From positions 186,001-250,000 of the forward strand of contig NZ_CP092364.2 of the NCBI RefSeq assembly GCF_022370755.2: 64,000 bases of DNA. Direction: 5' to 3'. Origin of the DNA: Mycolicibacterium goodii (GTDB lineage Bacteria; Actinomycetota; Actinomycetes; Mycobacteriales; Mycobacteriaceae). The translations under genes and the position numbers were made by a program. A model generated the notes under the pieces. The model saw nothing but the letters and a program-made list of their open reading frames with translations, made no database searches and was not told the DNA's origin. Shown piece by piece: positions 26,301-34,652 of the stretch. Every line of letters starts with the position of its first letter. Position 1 is the first letter of the stretch.

Positions 26301-26846
26301 GTGGCCAAGCCCGCAGTGGACACCCGGCAGCGCATCCAGGAGGTGGCGCGCGAACTGTTCGCCGAAAAGGGTGTGGTGCGCACCAGCCTGCAGGACATCG
26401 CCGACCGGCTCGGCATCACCAAACCCGCGCTGTACTACCACTTCCGGTCGCGCGAAGAGCTCATCCGCAGCATTCTGCAACCCCTCATCGACGAGGGTGA
26501 GGCCTTCGTCGCCGAACAGGAGCGCAAACGCGCAGCGGACCGCGCCTCAGCGCGCGAACTCCTGGAGGGCTACTTCGACTTTCACTACCGGCACCGCGCA
26601 GACCTCGTCCTGATCGTTTCCGAACTGACCACACTGGTCGACCTCGGATTGATCGACCAGCTGCTGGCCTGGCGGGCCCGGCTGGGGGCGTTGGTGTTCG
26701 GCCGCACGCCCACACTCGAGCAATCCACCCGCGCGGTCATCGCCTTCGGCGGGCTGCAGGACTGTTGCCTGCAGTTCCCCGATGTCCCCGCCGAACAACT
26801 CCGCACCGCGACAGTAAACGGAGCCATGGCCGCATTGGGGCTGTGA
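26301..26846 (+). CDS. TetR-family transcriptional regulator
   Basis: A 181-residue regulator with an N-terminal helix-turn-helix (TRQRIQEVARELFAEKGVVRTSLQDIADRLGITKPALYYHFRSREELIRSIL) and a helical ligand domain. The GTG start follows a GGGTGG stretch. The close divergent monooxygenase and the shared twin operators mark it as that gene's likely repressor. Inducer not predictable. Confidence 0.88.
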   Translation: MAKPAVDTRQRIQEVARELFAEKGVVRTSLQDIADRLGITKPALYYHFRSREELIRSILQPLIDEGEAFVAEQERKRAADRASARELLEGYFDFHYRHRADLVLIVSELTTLVDLGLIDQLLAWRARLGALVFGRTPTLEQSTRAVIAFGGLQDCCLQFPDVPAEQLRTATVNGAMAALGL

Positions 26847-26912
26847 AACGGTCGCCCGCGGGGGAACGGACGGTGCCGTTCTGTGCGGCTGCGTTGCAGA
26901 GCGTGCCGGCCC

Positions 26913-27338
26913 TCAGACCGAGCCCAGGTCGGCGGACAACCAGTGCTCGGGCGTCATGAAGACGACGACGCTCTCGCCGTGCTCGCGCCGGGCGAACTCC
27001 AGGTACCCGTCGACCTTCTCCGGAGCGAGATAGCGCTTGGTCACCTCGACGAGGTGATCGTCGGTGGCGGGCTCGATACGGCTGACGGGACCGTCGACCG
27101 CGACGTACCGCACCGTCGGCTCGAGGCGCTCGACCATCAGGGTGAACCGGCCCGCCGATTCGATGAGCCGGTGCTTGCGTGAGCCGTTGCCGGTGAGCAC
27201 CCACGGCTCGCCACCCGGGGAGTACTGGTACCAGATGGGCACCGTGAGCGGTCCGCGCTTGTCGCCGGCATACACCGACAGGGCCGCGATGTGCGGTTCG
27301 GCGAGGAATTGTTCGCGTTCTTCTTTGGGAAGGGCCAT
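26913..27338 (-). CDS. Pyridoxamine 5'-phosphate oxidase-like / FDOR split-barrel protein
   Basis: A 141-residue split beta-barrel protein: LAEPHIAALSVYAGDKRGPLTVPIWYQYSPGGEPWVLTGNGSRKHRLIESAGRFTLMVERLEPTVRYVAVDGPVSRIE. The pattern of a flavin/F420-binding FDOR family, many of them in mycobacteria, is clear. The basic GSRKHRL may hold the cofactor phosphate. Whether it uses FMN or F420 and what it reduces cannot be read. It ends 66 bp from the TetR gene, convergent with it. Confidence 0.78.
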   Translation of the reverse strand: MALPKEEREQFLAEPHIAALSVYAGDKRGPLTVPIWYQYSPGGEPWVLTGNGSRKHRLIESAGRFTLMVERLEPTVRYVAVDGPVSRIEPATDDHLVEVTKRYLAPEKVDGYLEFARREHGESVVVFMTPEHWLSADLGSV

Positions 27339-27447
27339 CGTCTCAATCTAGCCAGATGCTGTGACATGCGTCGCTATCCTGGCGATGAAGTGCAGGAAAC
27401 CGTCTGGGGACTGGACATTCGGGCTTTCGGTCCTAGAGTCGAGTCTC

Positions 27448-28440
27448 ATGCGCTTTGGATTGTTCATCCCGCAGGGCTGGCGTCTCGACCTCGTCGACAT
27501 CCCCACCGACCGGCACTGGTCGGTGATGCGCGATCTGGCTGCGTACGCGGACGGCTCGCAGGCCTGGGACTCGCTGTGGGTCTACGACCACTTCCACACC
27601 GTGCCGGTGCCCACGGGCGAGGCCACACACGAGGCGTGGACGCTCATGGCCGCGTACGCGGCGACGACGTCGCGCATCAAGCTCGGGCAGATGTGCACCG
27701 CGATGTCGTACCGCAACCCCGTCTACCTCGCGAAGGTCGCTGCCACCACCGACGTGATCTCGGGCGGCCGGGTGCAGATGGGCATCGGCGGTGGCTGGTA
27801 CGAGCACGAATGGCGGGCCTACGGTTACGGCTTCCCGTCGGCCGGGGAACGCCTGGGCCGTCTCGACGAGGGTGTGCAGATCATGCGCGACGCCTGGCGG
27901 GACGGACGCGTGAGCTTCGACGGCAAGCACTACCAGGCCGACGGCGCGATCGTCTCGCCCACGCCCCTGCAGGAGGACGGCATCCCGCTGTGGATCGCCG
28001 GCGGCGGGGAGAAGGTCACGCTGAAGATCGCCGCCAAGTATGCGCAGTACACCAACTTCACCTCCGAGCCCGAGGCCTTCAGGCGCAAGTCGCAGATCCT
28101 GGCCGAGCACTGCCGTACCGTCGGCACCGATTTCGACGCGATCGTGCGCTCGGCCAACTTCAACGCCGTGATCGGCGAGTCCGAGAAGGACGTCAAGGAG
28201 CGCATCGAGCGCCTGCGGGCACGGCAGTCCCCGGTGGCAGGCGAGGACGCGGTCGACGCGATGCTGTCCACCATGAGCGCACCCGAATCCGCTTCCGGCA
28301 CACCCGAACAGGTCATCGAGAAGCTCAAGCGCGTCCGCGACCTCGGTTGCGAGTACGCGATCCTGTACTTCCCAGAGGCCGCGTACGACCGGTCCGGCAT
28401 CGAACTGTTCGAGCAGAAGGTCATCCCGGCGCTGAGTTAG
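27448..28440 (+). CDS. LLM-class F420-dependent oxidoreductase, Rv1855c-like
   Basis: A 330-residue luciferase-like TIM barrel very like the Rv1855c (TIGR03560) subgroup: MRFGLFIPQGWRLDLVDI, LWVYDHFHTVPVPTGEATHEAWTLMAAYAATTSRIKLGQMCTAMSYRNP and RVQMGIGGGWYEHEWRAYGYGFPSAGERLGRLDEGVQIM. F420H2-type hydride transfer is the family chemistry; the substrate is unknown. In M. tuberculosis its counterpart lies near the urease genes, whereas here it sits in a different neighbourhood. The last 20 bases overlap the convergent SnoaL-like gene. Confidence 0.88.
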   Translation: MRFGLFIPQGWRLDLVDIPTDRHWSVMRDLAAYADGSQAWDSLWVYDHFHTVPVPTGEATHEAWTLMAAYAATTSRIKLGQMCTAMSYRNPVYLAKVAATTDVISGGRVQMGIGGGWYEHEWRAYGYGFPSAGERLGRLDEGVQIMRDAWRDGRVSFDGKHYQADGAIVSPTPLQEDGIPLWIAGGGEKVTLKIAAKYAQYTNFTSEPEAFRRKSQILAEHCRTVGTDFDAIVRSANFNAVIGESEKDVKERIERLRARQSPVAGEDAVDAMLSTMSAPESASGTPEQVIEKLKRVRDLGCEYAILYFPEAAYDRSGIELFEQKVIPALS

Positions 28441-28804
28441 CCGGGCTGGCTTCGTAGAAGCCGATCCGCCACCGGCGCTCCGCGCGGACCGCCAGCACGC
28501 CGATGTTCAGGTGCACCGGGTCGCGGTCGGTATACGAGAATTCGGCGGACACATACCCGAGCACCACATCCGGTGCGGGTTGCCGCTTCTCGACGATCCG
28601 GTAGTCCACGGTCATGCCGAGCGGCTGTGACGCGTAGTAGTCGGAAACCCCTTGCGTCCCAACGCTGTAGGGGCGCAGACCCTGAAAGATCGCGTCCTCG
28701 GTGAACACCGCGGCCACCCGTGCGGGATCGTGGGCGTCGATGCCGGCCTTCCACTCGTCGAGCACGCCGCGCAGCACGGCCTCAGAGCCCGGCACTTTGA
28801 CCAC
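28421..28804 (-). CDS. SnoaL-like / SgcJ-EcaC family protein
   Basis: A protein of about 127 residues with a cystatin-like alpha+beta fold: VLRGVLDEWKAGIDAHDPARVAAVFTEDAIFQGLRPYSVGTQGVSDYYASQPLGMTVDYRI, ending HLNIGVLAVRAERRWRIGFYEAS. Proteins of this group are small hydrolases, isomerases or ligand binders. GTG 28804 is chosen because it overlaps the SDR 3-prime end as a coupled gene; the frame opens to 28825. It is the second gene of a two-gene operon with the SDR, facing a LysR regulator. Confidence 0.72.
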   Translation of the reverse strand: MVKVPGSEAVLRGVLDEWKAGIDAHDPARVAAVFTEDAIFQGLRPYSVGTQGVSDYYASQPLGMTVDYRIVEKRQPAPDVVLGYVSAEFSYTDRDPVHLNIGVLAVRAERRWRIGFYEASPANSAPG

Positions 28805-29480
28805 CGTCGACGTGCAGGATCTCACCGGTCACGAACTTCGCCTGCTCCAGATACAGCACCGCGTCCACCGCGTCGTCGATGTCACCCAACTGGCGCATCG
28901 GGTTCAGCGCGGCCAGTGCGTCATAGGACGACGGGTCGTGCATGGGCGTCTTGATGCTGCCCAGTGCCACCGCGTTGACCCGGATCCGGCGGCTCGCGTT
29001 CTCCACCGCCAGCGCCCGAGTGGCGGCGTTCAGACCACCCTTGGTCAGCGACGCCAGCGCCGACGGCACTGTTGAGTTGGCCTGATCCACGAGGCTCGTG
29101 GAGATGTTGACGATGTGGCCGCCGGCCGGCAGTGCCGCGAGCGCAGCCCGGGTCAACTCGAAGAACCCGCGAAGGTTCACGCCCGTGATGGCGTCGTAGT
29201 CGGCGTCGGTGTAGTCGGTGAACGGTTTCGCGATGAAGATGCCCGCGTTGTTCACGACGGTGTCGACGCGCCCGAAGCGTTCCAGCGCCGCGTCGACGAG
29301 GCGCTGACCGACGCCCGGCTCGGCGATGTCGGCTGCCACGGTCAGCACCATCGGATCGTCGCTGGCGCCGATGCTGCGGGAATTGGCGACGACGGCATAG
29401 CCGAGCTTGCGATATCCGGAGACCAAACCCGCGCCGATGCCCTGCGAGGCCCCGGTGATGATGACGACTGGTGTGTTCAT
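28782..29480 (-). CDS. Short-chain dehydrogenase/reductase
   Basis: A 232-residue classical SDR: cofactor loop IITGASQGIGAG near the N-terminus, NNAG in VNNAGIFIAKPF (about residue 82), and a C-terminal GEILHVDGGQSAG. The usual YxxxK is not obvious: the region reads SALASLTKGGLNAATRALA, with the tyrosine replaced, so catalysis may be altered. Start MNTPVVII follows the strong RBS GGAGGG. Its 3-prime end overlaps the SnoaL-like gene by 23 bases. Divergent from LysR. Confidence 0.82.
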   Translation of the reverse strand: MNTPVVIITGASQGIGAGLVSGYRKLGYAVVANSRSIGASDDPMVLTVAADIAEPGVGQRLVDAALERFGRVDTVVNNAGIFIAKPFTDYTDADYDAITGVNLRGFFELTRAALAALPAGGHIVNISTSLVDQANSTVPSALASLTKGGLNAATRALAVENASRRIRVNAVALGSIKTPMHDPSSYDALAALNPMRQLGDIDDAVDAVLYLEQAKFVTGEILHVDGGQSAGL

Positions 29481-29546
29481 GATGCCCTCCTGGTTGAGTC
29501 CGGGTTCGTCCCGGTTGTCCTGCTCAACATGAGGAGCGCCCACGGC

Positions 29547-29566
29547 GATCTCCGGTTCACCGGATC
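29547..29566. promoter_or_regulatory. Imperfect dyad in the SDR/LysR divergent promoter gap
   Basis: GATC-TCCGG and CCGG-ATC flank TTCA, an imperfect dyad in the 129-bp gap between the SDR and LysR starts. LysR regulators usually bind such dyads between divergent genes. A second short dyad (CTCT-GCTG-AGAG, 29575-29586) lies nearer LysR. Confidence 0.35.
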
Positions 29567-29609
29567 TGCCTTCTCTCTGCTGAGAGCTTCTTCCTATTAG
29601 TCTGCAACG

Positions 29610-30542
29610 GTGGAGCTGCGCCAGTTGCGCTATTTCGTGACGGTCGCCGAGGAGCTCAACTTCGGCCGGGCCGCCGAACGCCTGCGCATCGCCGGGCCGT
29701 CGCTCTCACAGCAGATCAAGGCGCTCGAACGCGATCTGAAGGTCGTGCTTTTCGACCGCGACCGGCGGTCGGTGACCCTCACCTCGGCCGGTGCCGCACT
29801 GCTGCCGGGAGCCCGCGCCCTGATCGCCCAGGCCGACGAGTTACGCAGGCAGGCAACCGGTTTGGCGATGTCTGATCCGGTGCGCATCGGGTACGTGAAC
29901 TGGTGTCCGACGGACTGGGCCGAGCGCGCGGCGGGGGTCGCCGAGCTGCGCGTCGACACGTGGGTGATGCCGTCGCACGCGCAGGCCACACGCGTGGCCG
30001 ACGGAACCCTGGACCTCGCGATCTGCTGGGTACAGAACGTCGACCTGCAGTCGATGGGCCTGTCGGCGCGGCTGATAGGAGTGGACCATCTGTACGCCCT
30101 CGATGCCGGAACCGGCACCGGTCCGGTCAGGGCCGCTGACACGCTTGTGCTCGTCGACGACGACGCCGCCAGTTGGTCGTCCTGGAACCGCTACGCCGAA
30201 CAGTTCGCCGCGGCCACCGGGGCGCGTGTCATGCGCACCGACGACGGCGGGGTGACCGGGCCGACGTTCTTCGAACACGTGCGCCAGCTGCGTCGCCCGG
30301 TCCTCAACAACCCCAAGGGGCAGGATGCCGCGCTGCCGACCGGACTGATCCGGCGCGCGGTGATCGACCCGTCACCGTTGTGGACGTGGTCGCTGGTGTG
30401 GCGACGTGGTGACGACCGCCCCGCCGTCCGTGCCGTCATCGACGAATTCACCCGTGATGTCGGCGATTTCGGTCTCGACGGGCCCACGGTCTGGCTTCCC
30501 GACGACGACCCGCACCACCCCAGCCACCAGCGCGGCCACTGA
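29610..30542 (+). CDS. LysR-family transcriptional regulator
   Basis: A 310-residue LysR protein with the N-terminal winged helix (ELRQLRYFVTVAEELNFGRAAERLRIAGPSLSQQIKALERDLKVVLFDRDRRSVTLTSAG) and a periplasmic-binding-like effector domain. The start is a GTG. It diverges from the SDR-SnoaL operon, its likely target. The last 171 bases are antisense to the 3-prime end of the convergent MFS gene, an unusually long overlap. Confidence 0.88.
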   Translation: MELRQLRYFVTVAEELNFGRAAERLRIAGPSLSQQIKALERDLKVVLFDRDRRSVTLTSAGAALLPGARALIAQADELRRQATGLAMSDPVRIGYVNWCPTDWAERAAGVAELRVDTWVMPSHAQATRVADGTLDLAICWVQNVDLQSMGLSARLIGVDHLYALDAGTGTGPVRAADTLVLVDDDAASWSSWNRYAEQFAAATGARVMRTDDGGVTGPTFFEHVRQLRRPVLNNPKGQDAALPTGLIRRAVIDPSPLWTWSLVWRRGDDRPAVRAVIDEFTRDVGDFGLDGPTVWLPDDDPHHPSHQRGH

Positions 30543-31604
30543 CACCACGACCGCGCCCACCAGCAGGGCCGGGCGGAACCCGTGGTGCAGCGTGGGCGCC
30601 ACGACCAGCGGCCCGAGAATCTGGCCCACCGAGTAGCCGGCGGTGAGCAGCGCGACAGCACGCGGATAGCGGAGCATCCGCCCGGCCGCGAGCGCGAGCG
30701 TGCTGATACCGACGAACGTGCCGCCGAAGAGCACCGCGCCCACCAGCGCCGCCGTGACCCCGCCTGCCACACCGGCCGCCGCGATCCCGACCGCCTGCAC
30801 GAACAGTGCCGCGGTCAACAACGCGGGATGGGACCAGCGCGTGCTCATCGCCGCCCACAGCGCAGCCGACGGCACGGTGGCCAGGCCGACCACCAGCCAG
30901 GTGCTGCCGCCCAACCACTCCGGGGCGTCCTGCCCGACCGCCGCCACCAGGAAGGTGCCCGCGATGATGTAGCCGACGCCTTCCAGCGTGTAGCTGATGA
31001 GCAACAGCGAGAAGGGCCCGTGCGGTGGACGCCCGTCATCGTCGACCGCGACCGGCGCGCTCGCAGCAGCGGAGCGGATCGGCCAGGCGACCACGCACAG
31101 CAGCGCAGCCACGCCCGCCGCCGCCCACCACGCCGCCTGCCAATCACTCACCGCCAGAATCAGCACCGCCGACAGGGCGATACCGGCGCCCACCCCACCG
31201 AAACCCCATCCCGCCAGGTGCGCGGGATGGGAGTGCAGGTGTTCCAGCATCGTGTTGACCGCGATCACGAACACCAGTGCGCTCACAGCTCCCGCGATGG
31301 CACGCAGGGTCATCCACCCGAACGCGGTGGTGGCCAACGGCATCGCCGCCAGGCTCACGATGAGCACCACCAGGGACAACCGGCACGCCAGCGGTGAGCG
31401 CGCCAGCCGGGGCGAGATCGACCCGGCCACCGCACCTACCAGGTAGCCGACGTAGTTGGCGGTCGCGAGGTCGGCCGCGGTGTGCGCGGAGACCCCCGCC
31501 TGGGCGGTCATCAGCGGAAGGATCGGCGTGTAGACGAAACGGCCGATCCCCATCGCGGCGGCCAGCGCCGCGGCGGTGCGGGCGACATGCGTGTGGTGTT
31601 GCAT
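30372..31604 (-). CDS. MFS transporter, YbfB/YjiJ type
   Basis: A 410-residue transporter with about 12 membrane helices: RTAAALAAAMGIGRFVYTPILPLMTAQAG (characteristic YbfB/YjiJ opening), ATANYVGYLVGAVAG, GWGFGGVGAGIALSAVL, YTLEGVGYIIAGTFL. Start MQHHTHVAR follows AGGATGGA. The C-terminal tail after the last helix (VGKPDRGPVETEIADITGEF...) is soluble and encoded opposite the LysR 3-prime end. Substrate unknown. Divergent from an SDR 140 bp away. Confidence 0.83.
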   Translation of the reverse strand: MQHHTHVARTAAALAAAMGIGRFVYTPILPLMTAQAGVSAHTAADLATANYVGYLVGAVAGSISPRLARSPLACRLSLVVLIVSLAAMPLATTAFGWMTLRAIAGAVSALVFVIAVNTMLEHLHSHPAHLAGWGFGGVGAGIALSAVLILAVSDWQAAWWAAAGVAALLCVVAWPIRSAAASAPVAVDDDGRPPHGPFSLLLISYTLEGVGYIIAGTFLVAAVGQDAPEWLGGSTWLVVGLATVPSAALWAAMSTRWSHPALLTAALFVQAVGIAAAGVAGGVTAALVGAVLFGGTFVGISTLALAAGRMLRYPRAVALLTAGYSVGQILGPLVVAPTLHHGFRPALLVGAVVVSVAALVAGVVRVVVGKPDRGPVETEIADITGEFVDDGTDGGAVVTTSPHQRPRPQR

Positions 31605-31744
31605 CGTTCCATCCTGTGCGGGTGACCGACAGCCCGGCCACGATCCGAATCCTCGCAGCTGCAAGGCATTGTCTTTCACGAAGGGGGACTCATCCGGTGC
31701 GCGCACGGTGTTGTGGTGGAACACCGAACGCAAGGAGAACTGCC

Positions 31745-32425
31745 ATGACAAACGACATCGTCGCGCTGGTGACCGGCGCCAACCGTGGGCTCGGGCGCAG
31801 GCTCGCCGCCGAACTCGTCGCCAGGGGCGCCAAGGTGTACGCCGCGGCGCGGCGGCCCGAGACCGTGGACCTGCCCGGCGTCGTACCGATCCCACTCGAC
31901 ATCACCGATCCGGACTCCGTGCGTCGTGCGGCCGAGATCGCCGGGGACGTCACGGTACTGGTCAACAATGCCGGTATCTCGACGCGTGCGAATCTGCTGA
32001 CCGGACCCATCGCCGACATCCGCGCGGAGATGGAGACGCACTACTTCGGTACGTTGAACGTCACGCGTGCCTTCACCCCGATCATCGAACGCAACGGCGG
32101 CGGAGCGATTCTCAACGTGCTGTCGGTGCTGTCCTGGATGCACCCGCCGACGTCAGGGGCGTACGCGTCCGCCAAGGCCGCGGCGTGGGCACTCACCGAC
32201 GCCGTGCGGGCCGAACTCGCGCCCCGGGGAATCCATGTCGCGGCACTGCATGTCGGCTACATGGACACCGACATGGTGCGGTACGTGCCCGCCGACCAGA
32301 AGAGTGACCCGGCCGTGGTCGCGGCACAGGCCATCGACGGCCTGCTGAACGGGGCCGACGAGATCCTCGCCGACGAGTGGGCGCGCACTGCGAAGGCGCA
32401 GTTGTCCCAATCGCGTACGGCATGA
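31745..32425 (+). CDS. Short-chain dehydrogenase/reductase
   Basis: A 226-residue classical SDR: ALVTGANRGLGRRLAAEL cofactor loop, LDITDPDSV, LVNNAGISTRAN, and the active-site YASAKAAAW (about residue 145). The start ATG follows AAGGAGAAC, a good ribosome site. It is divergent from the MFS transporter and may share regulation with it. Substrate unknown. Confidence 0.85.
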   Translation: MTNDIVALVTGANRGLGRRLAAELVARGAKVYAAARRPETVDLPGVVPIPLDITDPDSVRRAAEIAGDVTVLVNNAGISTRANLLTGPIADIRAEMETHYFGTLNVTRAFTPIIERNGGGAILNVLSVLSWMHPPTSGAYASAKAAAWALTDAVRAELAPRGIHVAALHVGYMDTDMVRYVPADQKSDPAVVAAQAIDGLLNGADEILADEWARTAKAQLSQSRTA

Positions 32426-32482
32426 AATCCGTTGGCAGGACCTGTAAACGGCGGTCAGCCCAAATCGGGATCGCGCCTGCGC

Positions 32483-34003
32483 CTATCGTTCGTCGGTCTC
32501 GGCGTTCCAGGTGCTCGGCATCATCGGGACGGCGGGGCCGTCATCGAACTTTGCGGCCAGCGTGGTCAGCCCGGCCGGATCTGCGACGGCGGACTTGTTT
32601 GCGGTACCGGTGAATCCGAGATTGCCGGCACCGCGGCGTGACGCGGTGACCGATTCCGGTCGGGATGGCGGTGGTGCGTCCGCGTCGTCATCCATCGGCA
32701 TGTATTCATACCGGTACCCGTGGTCCTTCAGGTCGGCGTCGCGCCGCTTACGCCGCTTCGACCTGGCGGTGCCGGCTGCCTGCGCAGCGGCCGCCGCCGC
32801 TGCGGAGGCGCTGCTCGAAGAGCGGCTCACATCGACGGCCCGGCTGCGCATCGACGGACCGAAGCCGACGCCGGGTCCGCCACCGACGGCGTAGGTCACG
32901 TTCTCTGCGACTGCCGGAACGGTGTTCGATGCGGGCGCCGTGGTGGGGGCCGGACTCGGTGCGGGCGCCGAGGTGGGTGCGGGCGCGCCTGCCGCGGTGG
33001 ACGGCGATGCGCTGGGCACCCCGACGGCTGTGGGTTGGTCGGCGGGCTGGGGGATCGGCTGGTCGCCGGGTAGGTCGAGGGGGATGTCGTAGTTCTGCGC
33101 AATCCCGATGATGCCGAGCAGGCCGAGCATCGCCGGGGAGACCGCGCCGATCACGGCGGCGTACAGCGGTGTCCCGAGCACTGCGAAGGTGGCCGCGTAT
33201 GCGCCGAGGAAGAAGACGTTGATGTACTGGGTGAACAGCAGCGACGGGTTCGCGATGATCTCGGCGAGGATCTGCGGGATCCTCCACGGCTGCAGGATCA
33301 GCTCCTTCAGCTGCACATACATGCCGTGGAAGTGTTCGGAGTTCTCGGCCAGCCACTTCTCGATCGGATCCTCGAAGGTCAGCGCCAAACCCGACTCGGT
33401 GGCCCTGGCCTGTGCCGCGCCCTGCGTGAAAGTGGCTGCCGTTGCGCCCGTCTCGCCCATCCCCATGGCGAGCAGCTTCGGTGCGGGCGTGGCCTGCGGC
33501 GCAGCGGCCAACGTGACTTCGGAGGTTTGCTGATAGACCGTCATCGTTGTCGCGGCCTGGATCCACATCCGGACGTAGTCGGCTTCGGTGACCGCGATGG
33601 GGATGGTGTTGATGCCGAAGAAATTCGTCGCGACCAACACGCCGAGCGTGCTGCGGTTCGCGGCCAGCTCCGCCAGGGTCGGCATTGCCGCCAGTGCGCT
33701 GGCATAGGAGGCTGCCGCGGTCTCCATCTGGGCGGCCACGTTCCTGCTCGTCGTGCTCATCCGCAGCAGCCATGCCACATACGGCATGTGTGCTGCGGCG
33801 TATTGTTCGGCGCTCGGTCCCTGCCAGATACCGGCTCGAACCGTGTCGATCAGCGTAGTCAGTTCCGTTGCAGCCGAGGCATATTCGGAACTGAGCGAAT
33901 TCCATGCCCCGGCTGCTGCCAGCATTGGACCGGCACCGGGGCCGTTGCTGAGCAGGCTCGAGTGCACCTCAGGGGGAAGTGCCATCCACATCGGGGCGGT
34001 CAT
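32483..34003 (-). CDS. PPE family protein, PPE-PPW subfamily
   Basis: A 506-residue PPE protein. The N-terminal PPE domain (about 1-180) starts [19 protein letters not shown] and contains the WxG turn [12 protein letters not shown] and [48 protein letters not shown], closely like PPE4 and PPE37. A Pro/Ala linker (about 340-400) precedes a C-terminal part with GFTGT and PMMPSTW, the GFxGT and PxxPxxW signatures of the PPW subfamily. PPE proteins go out by type VII secretion. No pe gene is adjacent. An IdeR-like box lies about 150 bp upstream, predicting iron repression. Confidence 0.9.
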   Translation of the reverse strand: MTAPMWMALPPEVHSSLLSNGPGAGPMLAAAGAWNSLSSEYASAATELTTLIDTVRAGIWQGPSAEQYAAAHMPYVAWLLRMSTTSRNVAAQMETAAASYASALAAMPTLAELAANRSTLGVLVATNFFGINTIPIAVTEADYVRMWIQAATTMTVYQQTSEVTLAAAPQATPAPKLLAMGMGETGATAATFTQGAAQARATESGLALTFEDPIEKWLAENSEHFHGMYVQLKELILQPWRIPQILAEIIANPSLLFTQYINVFFLGAYAATFAVLGTPLYAAVIGAVSPAMLGLLGIIGIAQNYDIPLDLPGDQPIPQPADQPTAVGVPSASPSTAAGAPAPTSAPAPSPAPTTAPASNTVPAVAENVTYAVGGGPGVGFGPSMRSRAVDVSRSSSSASAAAAAAAQAAGTARSKRRKRRDADLKDHGYRYEYMPMDDDADAPPPSRPESVTASRRGAGNLGFTGTANKSAVADPAGLTTLAAKFDDGPAVPMMPSTWNAETDER

Positions 34004-34153
34004 CTCGCACCGTGTGTCGGTGTCGGTGACGGTGCGTCGTCGGTTTCGGGAACCAGGTCTGCGGTGCGCAAGGTCATCGGCGGGTTGGGACCGGGCGGCC
34101 ACGTGCGGCGGTGCCCGGTGTCTCCTTTCGGACGGTCCTCTGAATCACTGAAG

Positions 34154-34172
34154 TATGGTTAGCGTAACCTAA
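34154..34172 (-). promoter_or_regulatory. IdeR-like iron box upstream of the PPE gene
   Basis: Nineteen bases match the mycobacterial IdeR consensus at 16 positions, with the core GGTTAG on one side and TAACCTAA on the other. The box is 151 bp upstream of the PPE start in the 291-bp gap 34004-34294, which holds no gene. IdeR with iron represses from such boxes. Confidence 0.7.
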
Positions 34173-34294
34173 CTTATGGTGTTGCGGCGGGTTTCCCGCC
34201 CGGACCCGAACCGTGGCCCGCCGACGTCGCCACCGTCATGGCTCTTGACCCCGTGTCGTCCTGAACGGTACGGCGAGGCGCCTCAGGTGCGACG

Positions 34295-34648
34295 ATGCTC
34301 GGTATGGAGAAGATGTCGCTCACCGCGCTTGCCCGTCAGCAACTGGCCGCAGCCCGCACCGCCAGCGCGGGCCGCAGCGCCCACACCGTGTACGGCGGGC
34401 ACGAGCACAATCTGCGTCAGACGCTGATCGCGCTCGTCGACGGCACCGGTATGGACGAGCACGAGAGCCCGGGCGAAGCGACCTTGCAGGTGATCGAGGG
34501 CCGGGTCAAGCTGACCAACTCCGAGGCGAACTGGGAGGGCTCACCGGGCGATCTGCTGGTGATCCCGCGGACCCGCCACTCCCTGCACGCGCTGGCCGAC
34601 TCGGTCGTGCTGCTGACCGTCGTCAAACCGGTCGGACCGCACGCCTGA
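34295..34648 (+). CDS. Small cupin-domain protein
   Basis: A 117-residue protein with a single cupin barrel: LVDGTGMDEHESPGEATLQVIEGRVKLTN (cupin motif 1-like) and WEGSPGDLLVIPRTRHSLHALAD (motif 2-like, PxxxHxxxA). Metal-binding histidines appear as H in DEHE and H in TRHSLHA. Function unknown; such proteins are dioxygenases, isomerases or binding proteins. ATG 34295 has AGGTG upstream; ATGs at 34304 and 34313 are alternatives. Ends 4 bp from the convergent XPB helicase. Confidence 0.75.
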   Translation: MLGMEKMSLTALARQQLAAARTASAGRSAHTVYGGHEHNLRQTLIALVDGTGMDEHESPGEATLQVIEGRVKLTNSEANWEGSPGDLLVIPRTRHSLHALADSVVLLTVVKPVGPHA

Positions 34649-34652
34649 ACAC

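Noticed and set aside
27405..27440. GGGACTGGACATT upstream of the Rv1855c-like gene as a DosR box
   Set aside because: Only the left half GGGACT matches, the spacer is wrong, and the gene is not a typical DosR target.
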